NCBI GenBank assembly: GCA_937924555.1
Contig: CALDSN010000094.1
Location: forward strand, 1 to 7,022
Reading direction: 5' to 3'
Length of the DNA stretch: 7,022 bases
From: an uncultured bacterium
Lineage (GTDB): Bacteria; Cloacimonadota; Cloacimonadia; Cloacimonadales; Cloacimonadaceae
Part shown: piece by piece, positions 1 to 6,975 of the stretch
Layout: each line of letters begins with the position of its first letter
Numbering within the stretch: the stretch's first letter is position 1
Made by a program: the position numbers and the translations under genes
Notes under the pieces: model-generated
What the model was told of the DNA's origin: nothing
Databases searched by the model: none
The model's input: the letters and a program-made list of their open reading frames with translations, nothing else

Positions 1-1
1 C

Positions 2-112
2 TATATCACAGAGCATGAATTTGTTCAGGATGTTGATTGCATCCATTGCAACGCTTGCGCCCAATGCTGCCCCAAACCGGGCACCATATGCTGCGAAAAG
101 GAGCCCTGTTAG
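2..112 (+). CDS. C-terminal end of a ferredoxin-like iron-sulfur protein (5' truncated by window)
   Basis: An open frame enters from the left edge and stops at TAG 110-112, leaving 36 readable residues. They contain a complete [4Fe-4S] signature CxxCxxCxxxCP (partial-peptide residues 13, 16, 19 and 23; local text DCIHCNACAQCCP), followed by a short tail with three more cysteines (residues 30, 31, 36), eight in total. Such density does not arise by chance in a shadow frame, and the stop is one base before the ATG of another iron-sulfur gene. The role is therefore most likely electron transfer in a small redox operon. The tail would suit a polyferredoxin such as the NapH/YccM type or another Fer4 protein, but the body of the protein lies outside the window, so the family cannot be named. 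The extra CC and terminal Cys are unusual; they could be further metal or disulfide ligands. Confidence 0.8.
   Translation, partial: YITEHEFVQDVDCIHCNACAQCCPKPGTICCEKEPC
96..103 (+). promoter_or_regulatory. Ribosome binding site that fixes the start at 114
   Basis: AAAAGGAG lies 10 bases before the ATG at 114, inside the last codons of the upstream iron-sulfur gene. It supports initiation at 114 rather than at the in-frame ATG at 15. The earlier ATG would add 33 residues with no recognisable signal, encoded entirely over the upstream gene in another frame. Confidence 0.65.
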
Positions 113-113
113 T

Positions 114-656
114 ATGAAACTAGTTTTACAAATCCTCTTGGGACTGTGCTTAGTTGTTTTTTTAGCTGTTCAGATACATCAAGGCTTCCAAGTTAAACAG
201 CTTAAGTTAACCCCTGTATGCCCAGTAAATGCCATTAGCATGGTGAACGGCAAGGCAGTGATAGACAAAGCCAAGTGCATCGGTTGCCGTAGATGCGTGG
301 ACGGTATCGTTTCCCCGGTGTTAACTACTCAGAATACTCCCCCTCCTACACCGAAAGCCGATAGCATTGCCACCATCCTGACTCCCTCTACCCCGAGCAC
401 AAAAGTATCTGAAGACAAACCAAAGCCTGCCATAACTCCAAAGAGTGAAAGCCCAGCCAAAAAAGCTCATCATGTGGATGCCTCCAAGTGCATTGGATGC
501 GGTCTTTGTGTGGTTAATTGCCCATCAAACGCGATCACCATGGTGGATGGCAAAGCCGTTATCGACAAAGATAAGTGCATCAATTGCGGTATCTGTGTAA
601 ACGGCAATCAAGCAGATTTCAACGGCTGCCCTGTTTCTGCCATTTCTCCCCCATAA
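114..656 (+). CDS. Membrane-anchored ferredoxin-like protein with duplicated 4Fe-4S segment
   Basis: The protein has 180 residues from the ATG at 114. Residues 3-22 form one hydrophobic helix, probably a membrane anchor. Residues 36-64 are a ferredoxin half: C36-P, then C55xxC58xxC61. Residues 71-122 are a Pro/Thr/Ser/Lys-rich linker. Residues 126-173 form a full two-cluster ferredoxin: C126xxC129xxC132xxxC136-P and C155xxC158xxC161 followed by C172-P after ten residues. In two-cluster ferredoxins each cluster takes three cysteines from one motif and the CP cysteine from the other. On that rule the first half has a complete set for one cluster and the second for two, three in all (inference). 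The role is probably membrane-associated electron transfer with the coupled upstream iron-sulfur protein. The partner enzyme is not visible, and which side of the membrane the clusters face is undecided. Specific family: not recognised. Confidence 0.8.
   Translation: MKLVLQILLGLCLVVFLAVQIHQGFQVKQLKLTPVCPVNAISMVNGKAVIDKAKCIGCRRCVDGIVSPVLTTQNTPPPTPKADSIATILTPSTPSTKVSEDKPKPAITPKSESPAKKAHHVDASKCIGCGLCVVNCPSNAITMVDGKAVIDKDKCINCGICVNGNQADFNGCPVSAISPP
219..605 (+). repeat. Internal duplication of a ferredoxin segment (copies 219-305 and 519-605)
   Basis: Two 87-base segments exactly 300 bases apart encode 29-residue stretches (residues 36-64 and 136-164) that agree at 21 of 29 residues and 64 of 87 bases by my count. 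Many of the base differences are synonymous third positions. The shared core is NGKAVIDK or DGKAVIDK between the CP and the CxxCxxC motif. It looks like an old in-gene duplication under purifying selection, with a low-complexity linker between the copies. Confidence 0.85.
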
Positions 657-701
657 TTCAAACTTTATTATTGCCACTTCCCCCAAAGTGCATCCCTATA
701 T

Positions 702-770
702 GAATTACGCTATCATTGCGGACTCATTACGGACAAAGTCCGTAGTAAGTCCGTTATGATAGCGTAATGA
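702..770. repeat. Long near-perfect hairpin built from 11-base units
   Basis: Arms 704-734 and 738-768 are complementary at 27 of 31 positions around a 3-base loop (AAA, 735-737). Each arm is made of 11-base units resembling TCATTACGGAC: 702-712, 713-723 and 724-734 on the left, with reverse-complement units 738-748, 749-759 and 760-770 on the right. There is no T-run after it, so it is not a standard intrinsic terminator. It could be a REP/MITE-like palindromic element, an mRNA 3'-end stabiliser for the iron-sulfur operon, or a protein-binding cruciform; the sequence alone does not decide. The rest of the 657-937 gap holds only a weak promoter candidate and a ribosome binding site. Confidence 0.75.
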
Positions 771-866
771 TCCCAAGAGGTCAATTAGAACAAGGCAGCC
801 CTTTGTGTAAAAAAGGCAGCAGTAATGAAGATAATAGGCATTATATATGGCAGGTTGGAAAGCTTC

Positions 867-894
867 TTGCTTTTACACATATACGGAGCATAAT
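867..894 (+). promoter_or_regulatory. Weak candidate promoter for the secreted repeat protein
   Basis: CATAAT at 889-894 matches a sigma-70 -10 box at five of six positions. TTGCTT at 867-872, 16 bases upstream, is a poor -35 (three of six). Transcription starting near 901 would give a leader of about 37 bases containing the AAGGAG ribosome binding site at 926-931, six bases before the ATG at 938. Promoter consensus for this lineage is not known to me, so this is a guess from the E. coli-type pattern. Confidence 0.25.
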
Positions 895-937
895 GTTCCC
901 CTTCCTAAAAGATAGATTATAATCTAAGGAGATAGAT

Positions 938-3900
938 ATGAAGAAGATAGCACTACTACTCAGTTTAGTCATTGCTTGCCTCGGCTTATCGGCAGGCTTG
1001 CTTTGGAATGATGCAGTTGCTATCCGTCAGGGAGTTAATATCGAGTGGTTCCGCACAGGTATTGACACGAATGACGGTGGCGCGATATATGTTTGGTCGG
1101 ATACCAAGCTGGGTGAACGCGACCTTTGGGCGCAGAAAGTTGATGCAGCAGGTAACCTTGTTTGGGGAACTCCGCTGCTAATTGACGGGAAGCCTGACCG
1201 ACAGGAAGACCCGGTTATCACTCGCACCAGCGATAATAATTATATCATTGCTTGGATTGATTTTTCGAACGACCTGGATGGGGATGTATATGCCCAGAAA
1301 ATCAACGCTCAGGGTGAAGTGCTTTGGCAACAAGGCGGAAAACCTGTTTGTACGCTTGCAGGAATACAGATATCCCTGAACATGGAGCCAGATAATGCCG
1401 GTGGTGCATTCATAGTTTGGGTGGACTCTCGCAACCCCAGTAAAGACCTCTTTGGACAAAGACTTTCCGCCTCCGGTGATCCTCTGTGGACAGTTGATGG
1501 TATCCCGATTGCTAATGGTATTGGTGAGGAAATTCAAAACACCATGTTGCCTGATGGAACGGGCGGTATGATGATAGCTTATATGCACAGCTATAACGGA
1601 CCTGAAGACCTGTATGCCAAGCGTTTCTTGGCAGATGGCACTATGGCATGGGCAGAGCCTCTCCCCCTTTGCACTCTCCCGGGTAACCCATCGGGAGTGC
1701 GTATGGCTGCGCTTAATGATGGTGAATTCGTCTTTACCTGGCAAGATCAACGTAACGAGAATCCCGATATTTATGCTCAGAAAGTGAACCTTGCAGGCCA
1801 AACTATGTGGCCAGACCCAACTATTGTATATGGAGATCAAGAACTGCAAGTATCTGTTAGCCAGCTTAATCCCCGCATTGTGAAGACTTCGGACAATGCC
1901 GTTATTATCATCTGGGAAGACCATCGCTTGGATTCACAGAACCCCGATTTGTTTGCCCAGAAGATTGCTGCCAATGGGACCAAACTGTGGGCAGCAACCG
2001 GTATCCCTGTATGTACTGCAGAATTTGCCCAAATTGGACCTCGTATGTCTGCCGATACCAATGGCGGATGCTTTGTGGTTTGGGATGATCTTCGCAACGG
2101 TAACAGCCCCAATGACGATATCTATGCTCAGCATCTTTCAGGAACCGGTGAGGCTCTTTGGGATGCCAATGGTAAGGCAATTTGCACAGCTCCCAACCAG
2201 CAGAATGGTTCCCTGGTGAAGTTCGCTGGAGGTTCCGTATATATCAACTGGATGGATATCCGTAACGGCTCTGTGGGTATATATTATCAAGTGCTCAACC
2301 CAGCAGGACAGATTCAGCTGGAAAACAATGGTAAGCTTGTTTTCTGGGGCTTAAGTGGCGACACTCCCAAGAACAACTATCTCAGCATACCCCGCAGCAA
2401 TGATGTGGCAATAATCTGGCAGGACACCCGCTTTGCCAACGACGGGTATCGGATTTATATCCAATTCCTAAACCCTGACGGAACCGTAGATTTAGAAACC
2501 AATGGACGTCCCATCACTACATCTGTGGGCGGTAAACAGCTTGAACCAAGCGCTGTAGTTACACCCGATGATTATACAGCAATTGTGTGGGAAGATGCCC
2601 GCGGTAATAATCCCAAGATATATGCTCAGCTTATTGATCCAAACGGGAACAAGATGTGGGGCGATACAGGCTTGGAGATCACCGATGCCTCACCTCTGCG
2701 CCAAAAAGATGCCAAGATATCATATTATAATGGCTCATTCTATCTCGGCTGGTCAAACTCAGTCCTTGTTGGCAGCACCTATTATTACCACATCTATGGT
2801 CAGAGAATCCAGAATGGACAGAAGATGTGGGGACCTAACGGGCAGCTTATCTCTGTGTTTCCCGGTGGCAACCAGAATAACGAATGCACTCTTTATAGCC
2901 TGAACGATAACTACTTTGTATGGCACAGAGTGGATGCCTCGGTTGGTAACTACACTGTGTGGGTGAAGCGTGTGGATGAGAGTGGAGCACCTATGCCTGG
3001 CTGGACAAGTGAAGGGTTGAAAGCCTCCACACATGATAACTGGGATACAATCCAATACCATCCCAAGGCAAGTCTTACTCCGGAAGGAATCTTCGTGATG
3101 TGGGTTGACAAGCGGGATGACTTTATCCAGAATTACTGGGGTCAGCATATCTCTGCCACCGGCACCAGACTTTGGGATCCCCTGGGAATTAACCTTGCTG
3201 ATTCAGGTCGCGAACAAGAGCAACCCTCCATTTCCGTCACTAATAGCGGAATCACTTTTGCTTGGTGCGAAAGTATCGAAGGTGTGCATGATGTCATGAC
3301 CCAGAAGTATTCCTTCACAGGCTCGCCACTCTGGGGAGCTAGCGGATACTATGTTGTACAAAAGGACTCTGTCCAGTCTAACCCTACCCTTACAAGCTTT
3401 GCAGCTGGTAATTCCGTGGTTGCCTGGGTGGATTTCTATGGGGACGAGAGCGATTTGTATTACAAGTACCTTTCCGAGAATGGTGAGCTGAGTGGTCAGA
3501 TATACGGCGATGTGCTGTGCGAAGCCAAGAAGCCACAGTATCAACCCCTTTCAGTAACTATGAACGACCAAGCCTATGTTGTGTGGGCAGATGGGCGCTC
3601 CAGCGGGAAAACCGAGATTTTGGGATTGTATGCCCAGAAGCTTAGTAATTCTGTAGCTAATAGTGACATCAATAATAGCCCGCAACTGAGCAGCATTAGT
3701 TTGAAACAAAACCATCCCAATCCATTCAATCCCAGTACAACTATCAGCTTCAATCTGAAGAGCAACAGCTCTGCAGTGGAGCTTAAGGTTTACAACCTCA
3801 AAGGACAAGTTGTAAAGACTCTGCACAAAGGCAGTATGAGTGCCGGAGATCACAGCTTGGTTTGGAATGGCATGGATGATTCAGGTAATCTTGTATCCAG

Positions 3901-3970
3901 CGGAGTATATTTCTATCGCCTCAGCGATGGCAGCAGTACTCAGCAGCGCAAGATGGTACTTATGAAATAG
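938..3970 (+). CDS. Large exported repeat protein (beta-propeller-like) with FlgD/T9SS-type C-terminal domain
   Basis: The protein has 1010 residues, with AAGGAG at 926-931 before the ATG. The N-terminus is an export signal: two Lys, then a hydrophobic run at about residues 4-22. V-I-A-C at 11-14 also resembles a lipobox, so either signal peptidase could act. Residues 50-900 contain about 16 repeats of 53-60 residues, each with a hydrophobic strand ending in a conserved Trp, typically in a WxDxR motif (best at 161, 268, 326, 382, 438, 494, 551, 722, 883), then a YAQK-like strand and a G-x-x-x-W turn. This periodicity suits propeller blades. Residues 918-1010 form a linker with NPFNPS (928-933) and a FlgD Ig-like / Por-secretion-type domain ending SGVYFYRL and KMVLMK. 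Such tails route or anchor proteins at the cell surface in FCB bacteria. The ligand or enzymatic role is unknown; no catalytic motif was seen. It is transcribed alone, ending at a strong terminator. Confidence 0.9.
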   Translation: MKKIALLLSLVIACLGLSAGLLWNDAVAIRQGVNIEWFRTGIDTNDGGAIYVWSDTKLGERDLWAQKVDAAGNLVWGTPLLIDGKPDRQEDPVITRTSDNNYIIAWIDFSNDLDGDVYAQKINAQGEVLWQQGGKPVCTLAGIQISLNMEPDNAGGAFIVWVDSRNPSKDLFGQRLSASGDPLWTVDGIPIANGIGEEIQNTMLPDGTGGMMIAYMHSYNGPEDLYAKRFLADGTMAWAEPLPLCTLPGNPSGVRMAALNDGEFVFTWQDQRNENPDIYAQKVNLAGQTMWPDPTIVYGDQELQVSVSQLNPRIVKTSDNAVIIIWEDHRLDSQNPDLFAQKIAANGTKLWAATGIPVCTAEFAQIGPRMSADTNGGCFVVWDDLRNGNSPNDDIYAQHLSGTGEALWDANGKAICTAPNQQNGSLVKFAGGSVYINWMDIRNGSVGIYYQVLNPAGQIQLENNGKLVFWGLSGDTPKNNYLSIPRSNDVAIIWQDTRFANDGYRIYIQFLNPDGTVDLETNGRPITTSVGGKQLEPSAVVTPDDYTAIVWEDARGNNPKIYAQLIDPNGNKMWGDTGLEITDASPLRQKDAKISYYNGSFYLGWSNSVLVGSTYYYHIYGQRIQNGQKMWGPNGQLISVFPGGNQNNECTLYSLNDNYFVWHRVDASVGNYTVWVKRVDESGAPMPGWTSEGLKASTHDNWDTIQYHPKASLTPEGIFVMWVDKRDDFIQNYWGQHISATGTRLWDPLGINLADSGREQEQPSISVTNSGITFAWCESIEGVHDVMTQKYSFTGSPLWGASGYYVVQKDSVQSNPTLTSFAAGNSVVAWVDFYGDESDLYYKYLSENGELSGQIYGDVLCEAKKPQYQPLSVTMNDQAYVVWADGRSSGKTEILGLYAQKLSNSVANSDINNSPQLSSISLKQNHPNPFNPSTTISFNLKSNSSAVELKVYNLKGQVVKTLHKGSMSAGDHSLVWNGMDDSGNLVSSGVYFYRLSDGSSTQQRKMVLMK
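1094..3640 (+). repeat. About 16 tandem ~55-residue WxDxR...YAQK protein repeats
   Basis: The conserved aromatic of each unit falls at residues 53, 106, 161, 215 (Tyr), 268, 326, 382, 438, 494, 551, 605, 662, 722, 776, 830 and 883, giving steps of 53-60 residues. The second anchor (AQK, YAQK, FGQR, WGQH and similar) follows each aromatic by about 10-15 residues. Units near residues 605-690 and 776-860 are the most degenerate. Sixteen units would fit two eight-bladed propellers, or other splits such as 7+7+2; this is inference. Confidence 0.8.
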
Positions 3971-3993
3971 CAGACTGATACTATATTATCAAG

Positions 3994-4029
3994 CCCCCTT
4001 TGTCATTTGGCAGAGGGGGTTCTTTTTTT
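3994..4029 (+). terminator. Rho-independent terminator after the secreted repeat protein
   Basis: An 11-base-pair stem (3994-4004 with 4009-4019, two G-U pairs, five G-C pairs at the base) closes a 4-base loop and is followed by TTCTTTTTTT (4020-4029). It lies 24 bases past the stop codon at 3970 and separates this gene from the nadE cluster. Confidence 0.92.
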
Positions 4030-4092
4030 CTTGACTATTGCAGCCTCGATGCAAAGTGTGGGCTATAAGTATTATTGTAACAGGAGCTATAC

Positions 4093-4839
4093 ATGCTGGA
4101 TTATAGAAAGGAAGTGGAAAGGGTATGCCACTTTATCGGTGACTATTGCGCAAGGGCTGGATTTCAACACTTAGTGATTGGTCTTTCAGGTGGGATAGAC
4201 TCTGCTCTTTCTGCAGCTTTGGCAGTGAGAGCAATGGGTAAGGAGAATGTTCATGCATATAATATCCCTTATAGGAACAGTCATCCCGATAGTGCTGCAG
4301 ATGCTGCCTTAGTAGCATCACACTTGCAGATTGACATCCAATCAATAGACATCAGCCCAATGGTGGATAGCTATTTCACGGCAAATGAACCACATGCTGA
4401 TACCCTACGCAAAGGTAATTGGATGGCTCGCATCAGAATGAACGTGTTATATGACCAAGCGGCAAAACATAAAGCATTAGTGGTTGGGACCGGCAACCTA
4501 ACAGAATTAATGGTGGGGTATTGTACCCAATATGGCGACTCAGCCTGTGCTTTCGAACCCATCGGGCATCTATACAAGACTGAGGTATGGGAAATGGCAA
4601 GACATCTCGGATTGCCTGATAAGGTGATAACCAAGACCCCAACCGCAGACCTTTGGGATGGACAGAGCGATGAGGCTGAGCTTGGAATAAGCTATCCCAT
4701 GCTTGATGCAATCCTGGAAGCTGTGATATCCAATGCTAACACAGATGCTTTCCCCCTCGATGCTGTTACAAAAGTGAAGAGGCTAATCTCCAGTTCTGCC
4801 TTTAAAAGATCCATGCCTCCTGCACCAGAGAGGGTTTAA
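4093..4839 (+). CDS. nadE: NH3-dependent NAD(+) synthetase
   Basis: This cytoplasmic enzyme of 248 residues performs the last step of NAD synthesis: deamido-NAD + ATP + ammonia to NAD (EC 6.3.1.5). The ATP-pyrophosphatase loop SGGIDSA is at residues 32-38. Further family landmarks are KGNWMARIRM (107-116), GTGNLTE (132-138), YGDS (147-150), PIGHLYKTEV (156-165), KTPTADLWDGQSDE (181-194) and the C-terminal KRSMPPAP (238-245). There is no N-terminal nitrilase-like glutaminase domain, so ammonia rather than glutamine is the direct nitrogen donor, unless a separate amidase supplies it. The length is normal for the short form. The start is supported by AGGAG at 4082-4086, six bases upstream. The stop overlaps the next ATG (TAATG), so it is the first gene of a coupled cluster. 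I found no convincing promoter box in the 63 bases after the terminator. Confidence 0.96.
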   Translation: MLDYRKEVERVCHFIGDYCARAGFQHLVIGLSGGIDSALSAALAVRAMGKENVHAYNIPYRNSHPDSAADAALVASHLQIDIQSIDISPMVDSYFTANEPHADTLRKGNWMARIRMNVLYDQAAKHKALVVGTGNLTELMVGYCTQYGDSACAFEPIGHLYKTEVWEMARHLGLPDKVITKTPTADLWDGQSDEAELGISYPMLDAILEAVISNANTDAFPLDAVTKVKRLISSSAFKRSMPPAPERV

Positions 4840-6035
4840 TGCTTGGCATATTCAACAGCAAACGCTGTAACTCCTGTTATACAGAAAGGATAGTACGCGA
4901 GTGTCCCCGCAAAAAGAAGAAGCTGTGCTGGCACTGCTGCAACGAACTTCGTTGCGACACCAAGTGCCCAAGCTCTTGCCCTTATGCCCCCAAGGACGCT
5001 GATAACAGCATCTTCCCCATCTTTAAAGCAGACTCCCTAACTGAAGCCAATCATGTATTAAAACTCTACATTGACCTTTGGGTTGGCAGAGAGAATGTCC
5101 TCCTGGACATGCGTAGTCCTCTCAGCGTGGCACAAAGTAATTCTTCTGAAATTGTGAAGTGGCTTACCGGCTTCCAGTATCCTGCGCACTTCCCCCTTTC
5201 GCACCTGATGAACCGACTTGGGATAGCAACTGTTGCAGCCCAAGACAACGATAATCAAGTACCAGTACACCATGAAGATTGTGTGCACACTTATATGAAC
5301 GCTCTGGTACGCCTTGCCTGGGACGAGATAAGACAATGCAGTATCAACAGCAGCCTCATGGAAGACTTAAGCTTACGCTACAAAGAGCTGCTCTCTGCAG
5401 TTCCTGCTTTGGCGAAGATTTCCACCTACAGCATCATCCACAGCGGTATTGCCGAAGAGGGTTCATCCGCTTTAGTGTATCTGGAACTAAACCATAAAAC
5501 TGACTGGACATTACTGCTTAGTAATATAGATGGAGAGTGGAGAGTGCGCCAAAACATCTCGGGACCGCCCCAGGCATACTTTGCCCAAAACCAGATCTAC
5601 ACCGACATTGCAGAGGCACTTGGCAAGGCTGAGGATGATAAGGTGTGGGAGCTAATCTCCTCTAATCTTAAGATTTATCCCGACAGTCCCGACCTGTATT
5701 ATTACCGCGGGATGTATTGGCAAATAGTTAAACAGAACGACAAAGCTGCCGTTGACTTTTTCAATGCTATCGCCTTGGACAACGCATGGATAGAACCGTA
5801 TTTCCATTTGGGAACTCTGTATTTGGCGAAGAATGACTTCGCCCAAGCCCGGTTGTGGTTCTCAGAACTCTGTGCCATCCAGCCGGATAACCCAAATGCA
5901 CAGAACAACTTGGCTGCCTGTTTTGCGGGCGAAGGGAAGCATCAGGAAGCAAAGGATATCTGGGAAAGGCTTGTGCGGCAATATCCCGGCTTTGATGTTG
6001 CACGCAAAAACCTCGATAGACTCGCCCGTGGATAA
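4839..6035 (+). CDS. Cysteine-rich N-terminal, C-terminal TPR protein of unknown function
   Basis: The protein has 398 residues and no signal peptide, so it is probably cytoplasmic. The first 50 residues carry nine cysteines (10, 13, 22, 30, 33, 34, 39, 43, 47) with a basic stretch KKKK (25-28). Spacing C-x2-C-x8-C-x7-C-x2-CC-x4-C-x3-C-x3-C suggests zinc binding, perhaps two sites, or less likely an Fe-S site. Residues 60-250 are a mixed helical and then beta-rich domain that I do not recognise. From about 283 to 385 there are three TPR-like helical pairs (near 284-315, 318-349, 352-383), with typical alternation of Tyr/Leu/Ala and Pro-Asp turns. This implies a scaffold or binding role. The ATG shares a base with the nadE stop and the gene end overlaps ribD by eight bases, so it is made together with NAD and flavin enzymes. 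That may be functional or only operon packing. Function: unknown. Confidence 0.88.
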   Translation: MLGIFNSKRCNSCYTERIVRECPRKKKKLCWHCCNELRCDTKCPSSCPYAPKDADNSIFPIFKADSLTEANHVLKLYIDLWVGRENVLLDMRSPLSVAQSNSSEIVKWLTGFQYPAHFPLSHLMNRLGIATVAAQDNDNQVPVHHEDCVHTYMNALVRLAWDEIRQCSINSSLMEDLSLRYKELLSAVPALAKISTYSIIHSGIAEEGSSALVYLELNHKTDWTLLLSNIDGEWRVRQNISGPPQAYFAQNQIYTDIAEALGKAEDDKVWELISSNLKIYPDSPDLYYYRGMYWQIVKQNDKAAVDFFNAIALDNAWIEPYFHLGTLYLAKNDFAQARLWFSELCAIQPDNPNAQNNLAACFAGEGKHQEAKDIWERLVRQYPGFDVARKNLDRLARG

Positions 6036-6975
6036 GCACACTTACTACATGAAACTTGCCATGCTTGCCGCAGAGAAGGCAAGGGGCATAAGCTCGCCCA
6101 ATCCATTCGTAGGTGCTGTGGTCGTCAAGAATGACACCGTGATAGCCACCGGCTGGACTCAGCACTATGGAGGTGACCATGCCGAAGTGCAAGCCCTCAA
6201 GAAAGCCGGAGCAGAGGCAATTGGCGCAGACATGTATGTTACTCTGGAGCCTTGCTCACATTACGGTAAAACTCCCCCATGTGCATTGGCTATTATCGCC
6301 GCAGGTATTCGCAGGGTTTTTATTGGCATTGGAGACCCCAATCCACTGGTAGCCGGTAAAGGCATAAAGCTCATGCAAGATGCAGGGCTTGAGGTGCAGA
6401 GCGGTTTTCTGGCAGACAAAATTCTGCGCCAGCTTGAGTATTTCTTGTGCTTCATCCAAAAACAACGCCCCTTTGTTACCTTGAAAACAGCTTTATCGTT
6501 GGACGGCAAGTATGCCGCTTCCGATGGCAGTTCCCGCTGGATAAGCAACGAAGCATCAAGAAAGTACACGCACAAACTCCGCAGTGAAAATGATGCCATC
6601 CTGTGCGGCGTTAAGACCATTTTGATAGACAATCCCCTCTTGAATGTCCGTTTGAAGGGTAAGCATAGACAGCCCCTGCGAATTGTGCTGGATCCCGCTC
6701 TTGAAATCCCGCTTGATTCGGCATTTATCGCGAGTTTAGCAGACTTCCCCGGGATGGTTGTTTGTGAGCAAAGCATGGCTGATTCTGCCAAATGCGCTGA
6801 GCTTAAGCTCTCAGGGGCAAAAGTGCTGGGACTTCCCACGCAAAGTGGATTGTTTAACCTTGCTGAGCTGCTACACCAGCTTGCCTTGCTCAATATTAGC
6901 TCCTTGTTATTGGAAACGGGTAGTGGGGTCGCTGAGTCCTTTTTCAAAGCTGGATTGGTGGATAAATGCCTCTTC
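6028..6975 (+). CDS. ribD: RibD, bifunctional riboflavin deaminase/reductase (3' end missing)
   Basis: 316 residues are readable; family members usually have about 360-370, so roughly 50 are lost. RibD deaminates the pyrimidine released from GTP by RibA, then reduces its ribose with NADPH (EC 3.5.4.26 and 1.1.1.193). The deaminase domain spans about residues 1-125: SPNPFVGAVVV (23-33), zinc ligands H51 and C76/C85 in HAE and PCSHYGKTPPC, and catalytic E53. The reductase domain starts near 148: RPFVTLKTALSLDGK (147-161), the SRWIS segment (169-173), DNPLLNVR (201-208) and LLLETGSG (293-300). I chose GTG at 6028 because the resulting N-terminus (DKHTYYMKLAMLAAEKA) aligns with the usual RibD start; ATG 6049 would cut into the first helix. 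The gene overlaps its upstream neighbour by eight bases and has no clear ribosome binding site, which suggests translational coupling. The frame runs on into adapter sequence without a stop, an artefact. Confidence 0.95.

Noticed and set aside
15..113. N-terminal extension of the Fe-S gene from ATG 15
   Set aside because: The 33 added residues overlap the real upstream Fe-S frame, lack a good ribosome binding site and precede a clear membrane helix that starts right after ATG 114, which has AAAAGGAG upstream.
767..922. 51-codon + strand ORF in the intergenic region
   Set aside because: Its ATG lies within the right arm of the hairpin, there is no ribosome binding site, and the translation shows no recognisable composition or motif; it is most likely chance.
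913..924. TATAAT at 918-923 as a -10 box for the secreted protein gene
   Set aside because: It is only 14 bases before the start codon; a transcript starting after it would barely contain, or would lack, the AAGGAG site, and there is no -35 at a suitable distance.
1178..1924. 248-codon antisense ORF opposite the secreted repeat protein
   Set aside because: It lies wholly inside a well-supported gene whose repeats explain the long antisense opening; the translation has no family features.
4031..4075. TTGACT (4031-4036) with TATAAG (4064-4069) as a nadE promoter
   Set aside because: The spacer is 27 bases, too long for a sigma-70 promoter, and no -10-like hexamer occurs 16-18 bases downstream of TTGACT.
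6261..6947. 228-codon antisense ORF opposite ribD
   Set aside because: RibD motifs on the + strand are unambiguous over the whole stretch; the antisense product is Ser/Leu-rich with no recognisable domain.
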